Of a stretch of 64,000 nt of DNA, positions 48,263-60,001 are shown in pieces. The DNA is from Pithys albifrons albifrons. Lineage: Eukaryota; Chordata; Aves; Passeriformes; Thamnophilidae. The DNA lies in contig NC_092459.1 of the NCBI RefSeq assembly GCF_047495875.1, positions 37,863,490-37,927,489 on the forward strand. Direction: 5' to 3'. The notes beneath the pieces are model-generated. The model saw nothing but the letters and a program-made list of their open reading frames with translations. It was not told the origin of the DNA and ran no database searches. The position numbers were made by a program, and so were the translations under genes. The first letter of the stretch is position 1. Every line of letters starts with the position of its first letter.

Positions 48263-48559
48263 ACAATTTCATATAGGAATTGTGAAAATCTGCTTATTAT
48301 TAGAAACTTGATATTATATATATAAAAAAGTTTATTAAAAATCGACAGAAAAGTTGATAGATCAACTAGACCAAAAGTAAGTTCTTCAACTGGTAGTTCT
48401 CATGCATTCTAGTGTTGGTTTCTTGCTCAGAGGAATCTCCTGATCTGTTTTCATTCATGGGTGCAACAAAGAACACACTTAGCTTGAGCACCTCTAAAAA
48501 TTGTTTACATATTAATGTACTAATGCGTATGTACCCTGTGGACTTAGAGAAGGCCCTAA

Positions 48560-48795
48560 GTTAACACTGAAACAATTTACTGTGGGGGTGGTGAGGCACT
48601 GGAACAGGTTGCCCAAAGAAGTTGTGGATGCCTCATCTCTGGAAGTATTCAAGGCCAGGTTGTCTGGGGCTCTGAGCAATCTGGTCTAGTGAAAAGTATC
48701 TCTGTTCCCTAGGTTGGAACTAGATGATCTTTAAGGTTCCTTCCAACCCAAACCATTCTATGCTATGATGTGATATGATATGATAGGATACGATA
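48560..48795 (+). mobile_element. CR1 LINE 3' end, plus strand, with pentamer tail
   Basis: A well-preserved CR1 3' region: 'ggtggtgaggcactggaaca' (48587-48606), 'ggttgcccaaagaagttgtg' (48607-48626), 'attcaaggccaggttgtctg' (near 48648), 'ggaactagatgatctttaag' (48716-48735) and 'ttccttccaacccaaaccat' (near 48738). The 3' tail expands into degenerate TGATA/TGATG units at 48758-48795, longer than the usual CR1 octamer tail. Confidence 0.95.
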
Positions 48796-51251
48796 TTGTA
48801 GAGGGATGTGCATGTGGCACTTCTTACATGGGGGATGGTTTGAATATACAGGTTGTGGGGAACCTCAAGGGTTTTGTTGTTTAAACATCCTTATCATGAG
48901 TAAATATGTCAAGAAAGCTCTTTTATTAGCCCCTCCTTAGAACTTCTGAGATCTGCTCCACTGCTTTCATCAGTCTTCAAGGTCTTTTATTCTTCTGAAG
49001 TTAGAAAGTGCTTCTAATTTTCATGCAAAATTCATGCATGAACATTTTATAATTGTTTATTGTTATGCCCATGTTAACTTTGGCTCAGATATCACTTTCC
49101 TTTTCTCTGTCTGCTTTTATCCTGATGTGTTTATTGACATATTTCCTCCCAGTCTTTGAATTCCCAGTTTAAGAAAACCATAAGTTTGCAGTCCCTTCTA
49201 AAGAGTTATCTTTCCTCAGTTCCAAACTGACTTAAGTTTAACTTTAGCTTGAATGTGCTTCACTCCAGAACATGTGAACACAATTGTGTGTACTATTTTA
49301 AGAGCCTCATGATATTTCCCACATTGATATAGACATTTCTTTATTTCTTTACTGGAAATTATATCCTTGGCTAGTTTACTGATTCAAGGATTTTTTAAAC
49401 ACCAGAAAGGAATTACTTTTTTCCTTTTTGTGTTCAACATATGTAGCTTCAGACAGAATATGGGCTCAACACTTAAGTTGCTAGTGATCTTGGTGATGGA
49501 AAATAAGTAGAAGATGCTGTGTACTTCCTACTGAATATGTTAAACTATTTTAAAAGTGTTTTGGGACATCCATGACATTGTGAAACAAATGTGTGATATG
49601 TATTGCTAATTGTAACTACAAACAATAATGGTATAGACTGCTGAACCATTCAAATGTATAACTAATTGCAATATGTACACAGCTAGTAATGGGATGGAGC
49701 AGAGAGCTATGACAAGATTGTGCAGTTATATAAAATACTAGTTCCACGATTAGGAGCTTTTGAATCTTTTCAATTCATCATGAATGCAAATACAAATGCA
49801 CAAGGCAGGCCAGTATTTTATGTTTGAAAGTTTTCAATCAGAAAGGGGAAACTGTTCCTTTTCTATTTTGCAACCAAAAACAAAAGAAAAAAAAAAAAGA
49901 AAATTAAGGGGGAGAGAAGTTCTGATGGTATTTCAGTTTCTATTCTTCACATTTTCCACATATCTTTTTGAAAACCCCAAGTAGAATAAAAAGGAGAAAA
50001 TACTAGAGAACGAAATATTTTGACATTTTCCTCCGGTAGACTTTTATTAGAAAATTAGCTTGCATTTAATGATAAATTTTAATCTCCATTCATCTAGAAA
50101 AACCCAGACTATAATGAAGTAATTGATTCCCTTTTATTTTCTTAAACATCCATCTTCTCAGTTTTCCTCATCTAAAGATCTCTTAATTCCATAGGGTGTA
50201 AAGTCAGGTACAATTTCCTGTTTCTCTAAAAAACCCAAATCCACCCAGCCAACAAATAAATAAACAGAAAACACAAAGTGTTTCAGAACTTTGAAAGAGA
50301 CTTCTGACCTCCAGGTTAATCTTTGATTTGTCTTATGGACGAGCCCACTCAGTGGGGCAGGTCCCATTTGTGCTGTGAACTGAAGAAACACAAACACAAA
50401 CCTAGAGTTCTTGTTTGAGTAAATCAACTGTCTAACTGTTACCAAAAAAACATAAGGTACCTACATAAGGAGTGAGAAGGAAGGGAGGGGCACTGGAAGA
50501 AAAGAAAAGATAAGACACTTCTGCTCAGTGTGCAAGTGAGAGGGTTCACTGCTGAGGAGAATTTCCATAGGCAGCAAAAGGAATAGGTGAGAAAGAAAAT
50601 GAAGAAGCACAGTCTAGTGATAGTTAGGAAGCTCTAAGAAGCAAGTATTATCATAGAACAGTGTACAAATGCATTTTCCAGAATATGTAGGAATGCCAAG
50701 CAAAGATGGGATCTGACATTTCAGGAGTAAACAAGAAAGACTGAACAGATGCTCATTCCAAAGAACCTGGGATTTTAAAATAAGTGATCTCTATTTGGTG
50801 TGATAGAAGCAGAATGAATAGAAAGATGCATATAGAGAACTGTCATTATCATAGCAATGAGCTATGAAAATAATATTTTGCTGAAGCACTTTGAAATATG
50901 GTTAGAACCTGAATGGAAGCTTTATTAGGAGCTGTATGTGAAAAGATATACCTTGTAGTGGAAAGTAGTTGTACCAAAAGTTTCCTGTACCTAGAATCTG
51001 ACAATACAAAAAGAAGATGGAGTCAGCTACATTATGCAGTTTTGAGTCTCACATGATTAGGGCTTTCAGAGAGGAAGGGCAGGGTGATGATGTTGAGAGA
51101 AAAATGGAAAAGAGGAAAAGTAAAGAATTGGGGGAAAAAATGAAAACCACCAAAAGAAATAACTAAAAATATGCAAAACCCACCTTAATTTTTGTCACCT
51201 TCAGCTTGTGTTTTAAAAAGTCAGACCAGGAGTCAGGGAGCCAAGGCAAGA
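48796..51251. other. Anonymous AT-rich DNA, no gene seen
   Basis: Contains an A-rich run near 49880-49900. No repeat family or coding pattern recognised. Confidence 0.5.
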
Positions 51252-51257
51252 TTTTAA
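51252..51257 (+). repeat. Target-site duplication, left copy (solo LTR)
   Basis: TTTTAA here is repeated at 51576-51581, exactly outside the LTR termini. Six bases is the usual target length for alpha/beta-type retroviruses. Confidence 0.7.
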
Positions 51258-51575
51258 TATTGGGGTCACCATTTATTGGGGTAATGCAGATTAGGTTTGT
51301 GGTGGTCAGAGGAGGCAGAGACACTCAGGCTGCAGTGTGATCAGAAGGCTTCACCCAAGACAAAGGACTTTATTTTTAGTAACAGTTTCACTTTTATCCA
51401 CTCCTGCATATAACATGCTAACATGCTATAGGTCAATAGTTCTCCTAACATACATGGAAAGATTCTACTGGTTACAAGGCATCCACATTCTATAGGTGGT
51501 TCTCTGGTCCTTAAGGATGCATTCATCAGACACCTCAGACCTTAAGAAATCCACACACACACTGTCACCCCCACA
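51258..51575 (-). mobile_element. Solo LTR, minus strand, with 6-bp target-site duplication
   Basis: A 318-bp LTR. On the minus strand it starts TGTGGGGGTGACA and ends GGTGACCCCAATA, giving imperfect terminal inverted repeats. A TATA-like ATAAAAG (plus 51391-51397) precedes AATAAA (plus 51369-51374), and a U5 of about 110 bp follows. Exact TTTTAA copies flank both ends, so the boundaries are secure and the element is a solo LTR left by recombination between the two LTRs of a provirus. The small inverse frame at 51341-51526 lies wholly within it. Confidence 0.82.
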
Positions 51576-51581
51576 TTTTAA
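51576..51581 (+). repeat. Target-site duplication, right copy (solo LTR)
   Basis: Second exact TTTTAA, directly after the reversed LTR start. Confidence 0.7.
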
Positions 51582-52295
51582 TCAATCAGGAGGGGCCAAA
51601 TATTTGGACCAGATGTAGATCTGTGAATGTTGATCTGTCTAAAGGTGAAATATGACAGTGTTTGTGGACGGTTTTGTCCAGTGGTCTAGTAGAAATCAAA
51701 AGAAGAAAATCAAGTTGTGGTATCTGCAGGACACTGGAGAAGGGACAGAGGAGTATATGAAAATCTGAATTAGTTTTTCTGAGAGTTAACATAATATCCC
51801 ATTGAATGAAATCTGTGGCTGTAAAAATTCCACATAGAGGGCAAAAGAATAATTCTAAAATATCTGGATCATGCAGTCAGATGAGCCCATTTATTTAGGC
51901 CTGGAAGAATGTTTTCATAAGACAAACATTGTTGAAGGAAAAGGATTGTACATCACACATGAAAAATTGCAGACATACAAAAATCCTGAATGATGAAAAA
52001 GAAAACACATATTGAAAAATCAATGGTATGAAAATATTTTTAAAGGCATAGTGAAAAAATAAACGCATTAAACTTATTTGAGTGGAGATGCAGCAAAAAG
52101 GAGTAATTATATATTGTAATAGGTATCTAATGCAGCTTTGGCACCTACATTTTTTTTAACAGTGATAGAATGAAATTGATACAACATACTCCTCCTGACT
52201 CTTCTCCAAAGAGAAAACAAGAAATAACACTATACAATGCTTTTCCTTCTAAAAAAATATATATCTGTTTTGATTTTTTTCCCTTCTGTGAGTTG
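51582..52295. other. Anonymous AT-rich DNA, no gene seen
   Basis: No motif, repeat or frame of note. Confidence 0.5.
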
Positions 52296-52360
52296 AGGTT
52301 TGCATTAGATGACCTTCTGATTACTTTCCAACCTAACTCACTCTAAACCCTATCATAATG
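52296..52360 (+). mobile_element. Possible CR1 3' terminal scrap, plus strand
   Basis: 'gcattagatgaccttctgat' followed by 'actttccaacctaactca' resembles the last 60 bp of a CR1 ('agatgacctt...ccttccaacc'). The tail is too diverged to be sure. Confidence 0.45.
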
Positions 52361-52639
52361 GCATTTTCATAAAATAATAGGAGCAAAGGGCATAACAGGA
52401 GCTATTTGACACATTCAAAAGAGAAATTACACATTTACTCACATAAAAAGAACTAGTTATCACCAAAAAAAAAAAAGACTGAAAGAAATGCATTTGATTC
52501 CCCTTCTCTTGATATTTTGATTTCAAAGTTCCATGAATTCCTGGTGATGGGCTTTACCAAAGTGCAAGTTTTGCCACAGTCTTACACAAGTGACTGAGCT
52601 CCATACAAGGTAAAGTAGATGAAATGCAATGTCCCATGG

Positions 52640-52710
52640 TTTGGAGCAGATCAAAGTAGGTGAGGCAGTTGTCCCTTCTGGCCTTTTGCTCTGTGAATCA
52701 GTGAATCATA
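52640..52710 (+). mobile_element. Possible ancient CR1-like 3' terminal scrap, plus strand
   Basis: 'cagttgtcccttctggcctt' (52666-52685) followed by 'tgctctgtgaatcagtgaatc' units resembles the 3' end of old sauropsid CR1 subfamilies. Only about 60 bp are recognisable. Confidence 0.4.
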
Positions 52711-53540
52711 TTAATGTAGTTCAGAGTCTACTTTTTGGTAAGCTGTTCCTTCCTTACAACTGTTTTGTTTCCTCCACCCTGATCTAAAACAATTCTCTAT
52801 GAAGTGACAGAATTCCCAAGGGAAATATCACAGCTTTATTATTTTATTTGATGACACTAACTTGGCCTTTAATTTTGGGACTACAAGTAAGTTTAGAAGC
52901 AAGTTTGACACAGCCAATGGAATGTGAAAGAAACATTTTTTGATACCCTTAAAATTATTTCATAATACCTACTAAAGGCACACACTAGCTAATTGTTTCT
53001 TGCAACAGACAATTGAAGATGTAAAGAAAAGACTACAGGGATGATTTTTCAAAAATTTTTATTGTCTTTGCTATTTTTTAAACAGTAAGAAGAAGATTAA
53101 AGATAAAATAGTAATGTCTCAGATGGTTAATCTTAAATATTCAAGTTCAGTGTTTCAAAGATGCCTATGGGATTCGAACTCCTGTTTCCTACTAATTTTG
53201 AAGCAAATGTTCAGGTAAGCCTCAATTTTTAGGGAAAGTCATGTCTTAATTAGTGCATCAAAATATCATCTCTCCTGAATAGGTTTGTCAAATATAGACA
53301 GTCTTTCTTGATTATTCTTTTTGGGTTTTTTTTCCTCCTTTGTCGCATAACAGCCTGCTAATGTGCTAAATACCTTCAGCATTGCCTTAGGTTCCTTGAG
53401 TATAGATAATAATAGAATTAACTATCTGATAATATTTTCTGATCTGTATTTAAATAATTTTCAAATGATGATACCTAAAGGAATTCGGTTTTGTACAAAA
53501 TAACCAAAACCAGCTCTAGCTGTTAGCAAGCTGCTCTTTA
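52711..53540. other. Anonymous AT-rich DNA, no gene seen
   Basis: Nothing recognisable. The tRNA-like 'gggattcgaact' near 53170 has no cloverleaf around it. Confidence 0.5.
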
Positions 53541-53552
53541 GAATAAGACTAT
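53541..53552 (+). repeat. Target-site duplication, left copy (SINE)
   Basis: GAATAAGACTAT matches GAATGTAAGACTAT at 53871-53884 apart from a 2-base insertion. The base after it corresponds to the first nucleotides of 5S rRNA, as expected for a full-length insertion. Confidence 0.7.
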
Positions 53553-53598
53553 CAGGCAGTTAAATGCCATCCTGAAACCCAATTTCATCAGATGTCGG

Positions 53599-53656
53599 AA
53601 GCTCAGTAGGGTCAGCTCTGGTTAGTATTTGGATGGGAGACCTCCTGGGAATACCG
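53599..53656 (+). promoter_or_regulatory. 5S-type internal RNA polymerase III promoter in the SINE
   Basis: The region holds the counterparts of the 5S internal control region: box A (53599-53614, AAGCTCAGTAGGGTCA), the intermediate element (GATGGGAGA region, 53632-53640) and box C (to about 53656, with CTGGGAATACCGGG). These are the TFIIIA binding elements of 5S genes (type 1 Pol III promoter). Box A has two substitutions from the 5S sequence. Whether this copy is still transcribed cannot be told. Confidence 0.7.
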
Positions 53657-53824
53657 GGGTCTGTAGGTTCTAGTCCTGAGGACTTCACTTCGTCCAAGCT
53701 TGCTCCGCTGTGGCTGATGAACTTCAGGAGCTAAACAGTGGGGCCAGTTCTGCGCACGCTGAGCCTCACCTAAAAAATCCACTGCGCAGGCTGGAAGGAC
53801 ACACCCACATGGGGAGAACCCTTC

Positions 53825-53859
53825 CCAAATCTGCGTTCTGAAAGCCTAGCCATGATGAT
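53825..53859 (+). other. SINE 3' tail shared with the RTE-like LINE
   Basis: Gap-free match to 15445-15479 with five mismatches and 18 exact bases at the 3' end. It marks the likely autonomous partner of the SINE. Confidence 0.85.
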
Positions 53860-53870
53860 TAGGGAATTCT

Positions 53871-53884
53871 GAATGTAAGACTAT
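53871..53884 (+). repeat. Target-site duplication, right copy (SINE)
   Basis: GAATGTAAGACTAT is the right copy, carrying GT inserted relative to 53541-53552. About ten bases of degenerate tail (53860-53870) separate it from the last ATGAT unit. Confidence 0.65.
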
Positions 53885-55308
53885 TAACTGAATGATCCTT
53901 GATCCCTGGCATGAGCTGCCATCCACAGCCCAGTCATTCCCTGCTGTTCCCTGCTCTTCTCCCTACGGGAACTACAGTCTTAAGAAGATTACACTACACA
54001 AATAACAATCAGCTTGGATAGAGGACAAACCAGGAGAGAGTCCATTAAACCTTTCACATCATTACAAGCCTCATTATTTTGCAGATGAGTAACATAAAGT
54101 AGAACATATGCATGAGGCCTCTTAGTGACTCTCTGGATACCGGGGATTTCGACTATCTGAACCTGGTTGGTTGCTGGTAAATGAATAAATAACCTTGAGA
54201 CAATCCTTCTGTTTTGCTGGAAAGGTGCCCTGCTTAAATACCAGATAATAAAAAAAGTCCAGATTTCCTTTATCATCTTTTTGGTTCTCTGTTTTCTATG
54301 TACTATCCTGTAATTGCTGTGGTCACTGCTTTTTGTCATCTGCTCATGTCAGAGGTTGAAACTTGTGTTTGAATAGAATCTTATTAAGCTGGTCAAGGGA
54401 AGGAAATGACAAAAAATAGTAAGTAGTCTTTGCACAGTATCTGATTTAAGGCACAGGCCGCCACTGAAAATGTTATTTTTCAAGGGGACTTGGAGTTCTG
54501 AAGTTATCAATTTCCATGGCTGTATGTCATAACAAGTGAATAAAAAGTGATTTATTCAAAATTTAACTGGCTGGTTTATCTTTGTAATGTGCTCCTACAA
54601 AAGCTATTTTTTATTTTCTGTGCTGGGTGACTGTTGATCATATTTCATTTATTCATATTTAATATTAATTTTCATGTGATTTTTTCCAATATTATTTTCG
54701 TCTAATGTCAAAATGATGACTTGTTTATTTGATTTTTCAGCTATTGCAATAATAGCAGAGCGCTCTAATTTTAGATCAGAACACCAGTACACAGGCCTTT
54801 TAGAGGTCTCATTTAATGATAAGGTGCATAAGTGCAACTAATAGCTTGCTTAGACAATTCTAGCTGAGTACTAGAATTCCTTCTAAAAAAGAAAGGAAGA
54901 TTGACAAAATAATAAATATTAATCTATTTGAACCTCCAAGAATAACCTTTAAGCTCAGATTTAGATCTATCTTGGTGTTTTAGAAAAGGACTATATAACA
55001 TTTTTCTATTTTAGGGTGAGCTGAGCAACTCAAGTCAGGAAAACAGATTCTTAATACACTAAATGTGAAAGACATTGTTGCCTATTACTTTCCATTTGTC
55101 TGATCACATAGACTTGTTCCTTTACTAGTCTTTTGTCTTACACTCTAGGCATTAATCTGCTGCACTAGTAATGATTCTAATTAGTAATGCTTACTCATAT
55201 CTTGCATATATATCACTTTTTATTCCCTAAAGGATCCAAAAATATTGTGTGGTTTGAATGAAGATAATCCCAATATGAATCAATCCTAACTAATTTATTT
55301 TCTTTTAG

Positions 55309-55338
55309 TGCAGCTATCTGAGTCTGACAGGGCTACAG
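55309..55338 (+). other. Candidate 30-nt microexon (unconfirmed)
   Basis: All splice elements are present in the right order. A CTAAC branch-point match (55286-55290) lies about 20 nt before the AG, followed by the pyrimidine-rich 'ttattttcttttag' to 55308. Then come 30 nt ending in CAG and a consensus donor GTAAGC at 55339-55344. Two of three frames are open (CSYLSLTGLQ, or QLSESDRAT with split end codons). Its length is divisible by three, typical of neural microexons. I do not recognise the peptide in any known gene and see no partner exon in the window. Confidence 0.25.
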
Positions 55339-55980
55339 GTAAGCTTTAAGAGCTCTACTGTTGACTCCTGAATCAGGATCGTGCACTTCCTGTGAGCTAA
55401 ATGAGTTGTGAATGAGGTTCATTGTTTGCGTAGGTATAATCAAAGGAGAAAAAAAAAAAGTCTCACAGCTAATATGGATGAGAAATTCTTCACAGATCGG
55501 GGAGGTTTTGCATACCCACTGATTCTTGTACCTTATTTATTAAGCCTAAATTCCAAAAGGCAGTGGTGGGTAAAACTGAATAGGTTGAGTGGTTAAGTCA
55601 AGATTTGTTAAGAATACAGTGAAGCTTAACTAAAGCAAACAGTTAAACCCTAGGACCTATGGAGCTGATTTTCAAAAGAAAATAATTTTTAAAAGAAAGA
55701 TTTCTTATATGACTTCTACTTTTCAGTTCTGCCTGGACATGACCATTAAAATATTCTTGGGAAAAAAAATAAAATATTAAAAATAATTCTGTGTGAAATT
55801 CCATGCCTTTCAAAATGATTTTTAAGGCTGATTATTTGTCACAGGTCACATATCTGTAACAGTGAGAATTTTTTTTTTTAATCCTTGAAGAATGGGGCCC
55901 CTGTAAAACAAAGAAGTAACACCACTTACAGTATAAACTCATGTGCAGCTTCAGTGTGTCTGGAGGAAAATATCTCAGGC

Positions 55981-56003
55981 AGGTAGGTAGATAGGTAGGT
56001 AGG
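55981..56003. repeat. (TAGG)n simple repeat
   Basis: About five imperfect AGGT units, one reading AGAT, followed by a purine-rich GA stretch to 56037. Confidence 0.85.
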
Positions 56004-58245
56004 GAGAAAGGCAGGGGGAGCAGAGAGAGAGAAAGGTTTGGATCAATTTATTTCTTCTCCAACATTTTTCATAAATGCATTTAATTCCCTTCTTGTACTC
56101 TGAAAGGCAGGTAACATCCTCCCACCGTTCTAATCACAAGCCCTTCAATTCTCATGGAACTATTCAATTATTTTCCATCAGTTCTTGCAGATCCATGCAC
56201 TTTCTCCTATTGCTTTCCTCTTACACTATTCAGTGTGAGTGGGCAAACTGCTTGTAGAAAGCCTGGGATTAGAAATGAAGGGCTGTTGCAGTTTATTGGT
56301 GAAAACCAAGAAGAATTACTCCCTGAGGAGTTGCAGGAAGCTTACTCGGTTTCTGGCTGTATTTTACTTGGATCCTTTGGGTCCCATTAGTCCCTCACTT
56401 TCATTATCCTAAGCACCAATTCATTTCACTTACTTTCACCTTTCCCTATGGCCATATTGCTTACGATATCATGATACAGTGATTTTATTTCTTTGTTTTT
56501 GTCTATGAAACTTTATAGACATAATAAATAAAATACACTTTTCAGATGTATTTGCAACAATAACTATACCCTTATGCATACAGATATCAAATTCATGTCC
56601 ATTGTGTGAATATTCTATGTGAAAACAAGTCCTAGAAATAAAATAAATAACTTCAGTATATCACTAATGATTCCATAATAAATACTTCTCCCACTATAAA
56701 TCAAATGCATATGATCTTAGTTAGAATAATCACTTTTACTGCTGGAAGTATTCATATCCTGAAACAGTTGATACTATTTCTGTGTTAGATACAGTGGTTA
56801 TCATGCTGAATACTTCAGACAGTGGCCTGTCTTTCCAGATATGTTTTTAAATCAATAATTAGGTCTAGATAAACAAATTTTCATTATATATTATCTTGAG
56901 GTTTCCAAATATTCTCAACTTTATGTGCTGCCTGTATAAGAGGTTTCCAACTGACATCGCAAGTGCTTGTTTTACATTTCATACTTTTCATCGGTGTGGG
57001 ATTGTATTTATTAAGTGTCCGTTGTTAGTTCCACATCAGTTGTAATTGTAGTGCATGCACGTATTAGAAATGTAAGTTAACCAGAGGGTTTACAGAAGTC
57101 ATTTGCTGGATACTGATTAGTTAGTGAGAGACCAGAATGTCTCCCTCTGCTTTTGGTGGGTGCATATTTGCAAGTCTCTTCTTTATAAACTTTACATCTG
57201 ATTACTTTTGGCTGATTTTGTGTACTTATTAGAGGTGGTCTTTTTTTTAAATTTTGTGGATGTCTAACATACTAAAAGCTGTAACTTCCATTCAGTGCCA
57301 AGTTGAAAGAAATACTTTATTCTTAAAGAGAGCCCCTAAAACTGGGTTCAGGTTCTCTCCAGGGAAACAGCAGCTGTGCTATTCCCTAGATAGCATATGA
57401 ATACCTTGATATGATTCAAAACCCACCCTTGTTTAAACTGAGTCTTAAAAGTACTATTTAGTCCTCTCAGAGATGACTGATTTTGTGTTGTATGATAGTT
57501 TTTGAGGAAAAAAGTAAAATCAAAATATTCAAAATTCATATTTTTATCTTCTCAAAAACTTGCATCTACCTTAATGTTCTTTGTTAGCAGATTTGAGGTC
57601 TTTTTGTCTATGCTGACAAGTTCTACCCAAAGATTTCAGGCAAATCAAATTCACATTGAATTTTGGAATCGAGAAACATAAAGAGGTAAAATAGGAGAAG
57701 AAATATAGGGTGGGAGTTCAATGGTGAGAGTTGTCAATCAATCTACACAGTAACCAAAAGGATCTCTTTTTCTTTTTTGTTAAAACATATTCTACTGACT
57801 TCTCTGTTTTTTAAAGTTAAAAATTCCTCAAGTGGCCTCAACTAGTCCAGGCAGCAAACTCATCTATAAACTGAAGTACAACTGTGCACCAACAAAAATA
57901 GGTTGCCCTATGCTGAAACAGAAAAAGGAAACAGATGGCATGCAAAACCAGAGCTGTGTGAATTTTCTGTCCTGTGACAGATTTGAAGGTGAGTTTTTTT
58001 CTGTATCAATTTGGGATATAAGTAAGACTCTGGGAATCTATATCTCTCTCTACTAAAAAAAGATGACAGAGAGAAAAAAATTGAAATAAACACACTTTTA
58101 AAAAATTTGTTAGCATTGAAACATTTGATTTCAAAAGTTATATATTATTGTTAAATGGATTATTCTGGGTGAAACAGGGAATTTCAAAATGAAAATCCAT
58201 TTTGTCTCCAAAGTCCAAAGTTGTGTTTTTTCAGTGTTCTTGGTG

Positions 58246-58335
58246 AGATTTTTGTTGTTGTTGGTTTGGTTTTTGTGGTTTTTTTTTTGTTTTGTTTGTT
58301 TTTGGGTTTTTTTGCTTGTGTTTTGTTTTGTTACT
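58246..58335. repeat. T/G-rich low-complexity tract
   Basis: About 90 bp made almost only of T and G (TTGTTG, TTTGGTTT, TTTTGTTTTG units and a T run). Strand-asymmetric, with no tandem period that holds. Confidence 0.8.
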
Positions 58336-60001
58336 TTGGAGGATTGTTAAAACTAAGCATATCCCTGATACAGCTATGGTTTTGATAAATGAGTACTTTC
58401 TATGAGAAAAATAAACTTTAAAAAAATATTTTCACAATGAACTTCATCCACTGTAAGAATCAAATATTTTTCAAAAACCATCTGTAATTTTATTCTGTGT
58501 CTGACCTTTTGATTTGACAATAATCTCCTCTCAGTTCCTCATGGAATATTAGAGGGTACAATTTTTAATTCTCTCTTTAGGCTTGCATTTTCTTTTAGGC
58601 ACAATGAATCCATTCCACTGAACACTAAAACTTCACAACACCCATCTTAGAGATGCTTATTTGTTGCTATCATTCATTGTAGTTTTTTTTCTCAGTCTTT
58701 TGCAAGGTCCATAATGTAGCTTTAAAGATATAATTTTTGCTTACCTCCATAAATCTTGTTATACCTAGTGGAAATTTTATTTGCCTAGAAAAAAATCAGA
58801 TAAACCAAGTATTTTGGCAAACCTAAATACTTGGAGCTTTTTTCTGCTATTATCTTTCAATAATTGGTTGTCAGTATTCTTTTTCATGCTCTGTTTCTAT
58901 GTAATGACAAGATGCTAATAGGAATAAATTTTAGTACTGGTTCTAGGTGTACCTGAACTATGTACAGACATTATTTTGAATTATCTACCAGACAAAGATA
59001 TTAAATTTTATTACCTTCTGAAGTGACTGAACTCATAAGATGTCCAAAAATTGAACATTTTTTTCATCAATACATACAAAGTATTTGTCAGTATCATAAA
59101 AATGCTAGAACAAGAAAGTACAATATTCCAACTCCTCCTTTAAAGAAGTAGACAAATTAAATTGTTAAAAACTTGTCTTGAAATACAATGCTGCCTTGCC
59201 TTTGTAAAGTAAAAAAGAATAAAACCTGAGTTCACATTTCCATAATTCACAGTCTTCCCTAAACCCGAAGTTTTAAAATATCCATTACAGTATTAGTATT
59301 ATGATTTAGTACTTGCAGTATTATTGACTTTTTGAACAGCAACAATGAAACACAGCAAATCATCCTAATGACATTCTGCAGAAACCAATTAGTAAATTAG
59401 GCCAGAATGTTAATCTACTCTAACACTCAAGCAGGACACACTTATCAATCCTTATCAGCTTGGTCTCTCTCTAACAACAAAAGCAAATATTTGTCTAGAT
59501 TTCACTGGGCAGCAGTTCCAAATATGGTATCACCATATCTAACTTGTGATTTTCACAACTGATTTAGAGTAATCTGAGGTATTGTGTTTGAGTATTTTGT
59601 TTCTCTCAATATCAATGTCTTTTTTTTTTTGTATGGCCATGAAAAAAGATATATTAGAGCTGACTATGCTAATGTATTTGAAAGGAACCCTGTTCCTGAA
59701 GCAAAAAAATCACTTCTTCTGATAAAAGCACCAGTTGAATGTATGTGAAGTTCTGTGTACTGTGACAATAACCAACACAGAAAAAACCCCAAACAAATAT
59801 ATTACTCCCAAATTTAGAATACGAAAAAAGAAATGAGTGAACAAAAAGAGTGCAAGGGTTACAAATAAACATATTGATAACAGGACCCAATGATTTTAGT
59901 ACTAAATTTATGAAAGAAGGATCAGGTGCATTTATACCAAAGAGCAATTAATGAAGGCATATTTCTTAAACTACTGTTAGTCTAAGGTCTAAAACCACTG
60001 G

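Larger units (their letters stand above)
53553..53870 (+). mobile_element. Full-length SINE with 5S rRNA-derived head and LINE-derived tail
   Basis: A non-autonomous retroposon of about 318 bp in three parts. The head (53554-53670) aligns to vertebrate 5S rRNA from its first base to near its end, including 'tcggaagctcagtagggtc' and 'ggatgggagacctcctggga' followed by ATACCGGG. The body (53671-53824) is unrelated to anything I know. The 3' tail (53825-53859) matches the 3' end of the RTE-like LINE at 15445-15479 with 30 of 35 identities and ends in ATG units. It is flanked by 12/14-bp target-site duplications and keeps several CpGs. It fits the 5S-headed (SINE3) class. I know that class from fishes and a few mammals, and I cannot say from memory whether a named bird family exists. 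Confidence 0.88.

Noticed and set aside
53161..53200. tRNA-like T-loop motif (GATTCGAACTCC)
   Set aside because: No acceptor stem, D arm or anticodon arm can be built around it on either strand. It is also not recognisable as a mitochondrial insert.
58745..58784. 40-nt minus-strand exon-like patch with acceptor TTTCTAG and donor GAG/GTAAGC
   Set aside because: Several such acceptor-donor pairs are expected by chance in this much AT-rich sequence. The peptide is unrecognised.
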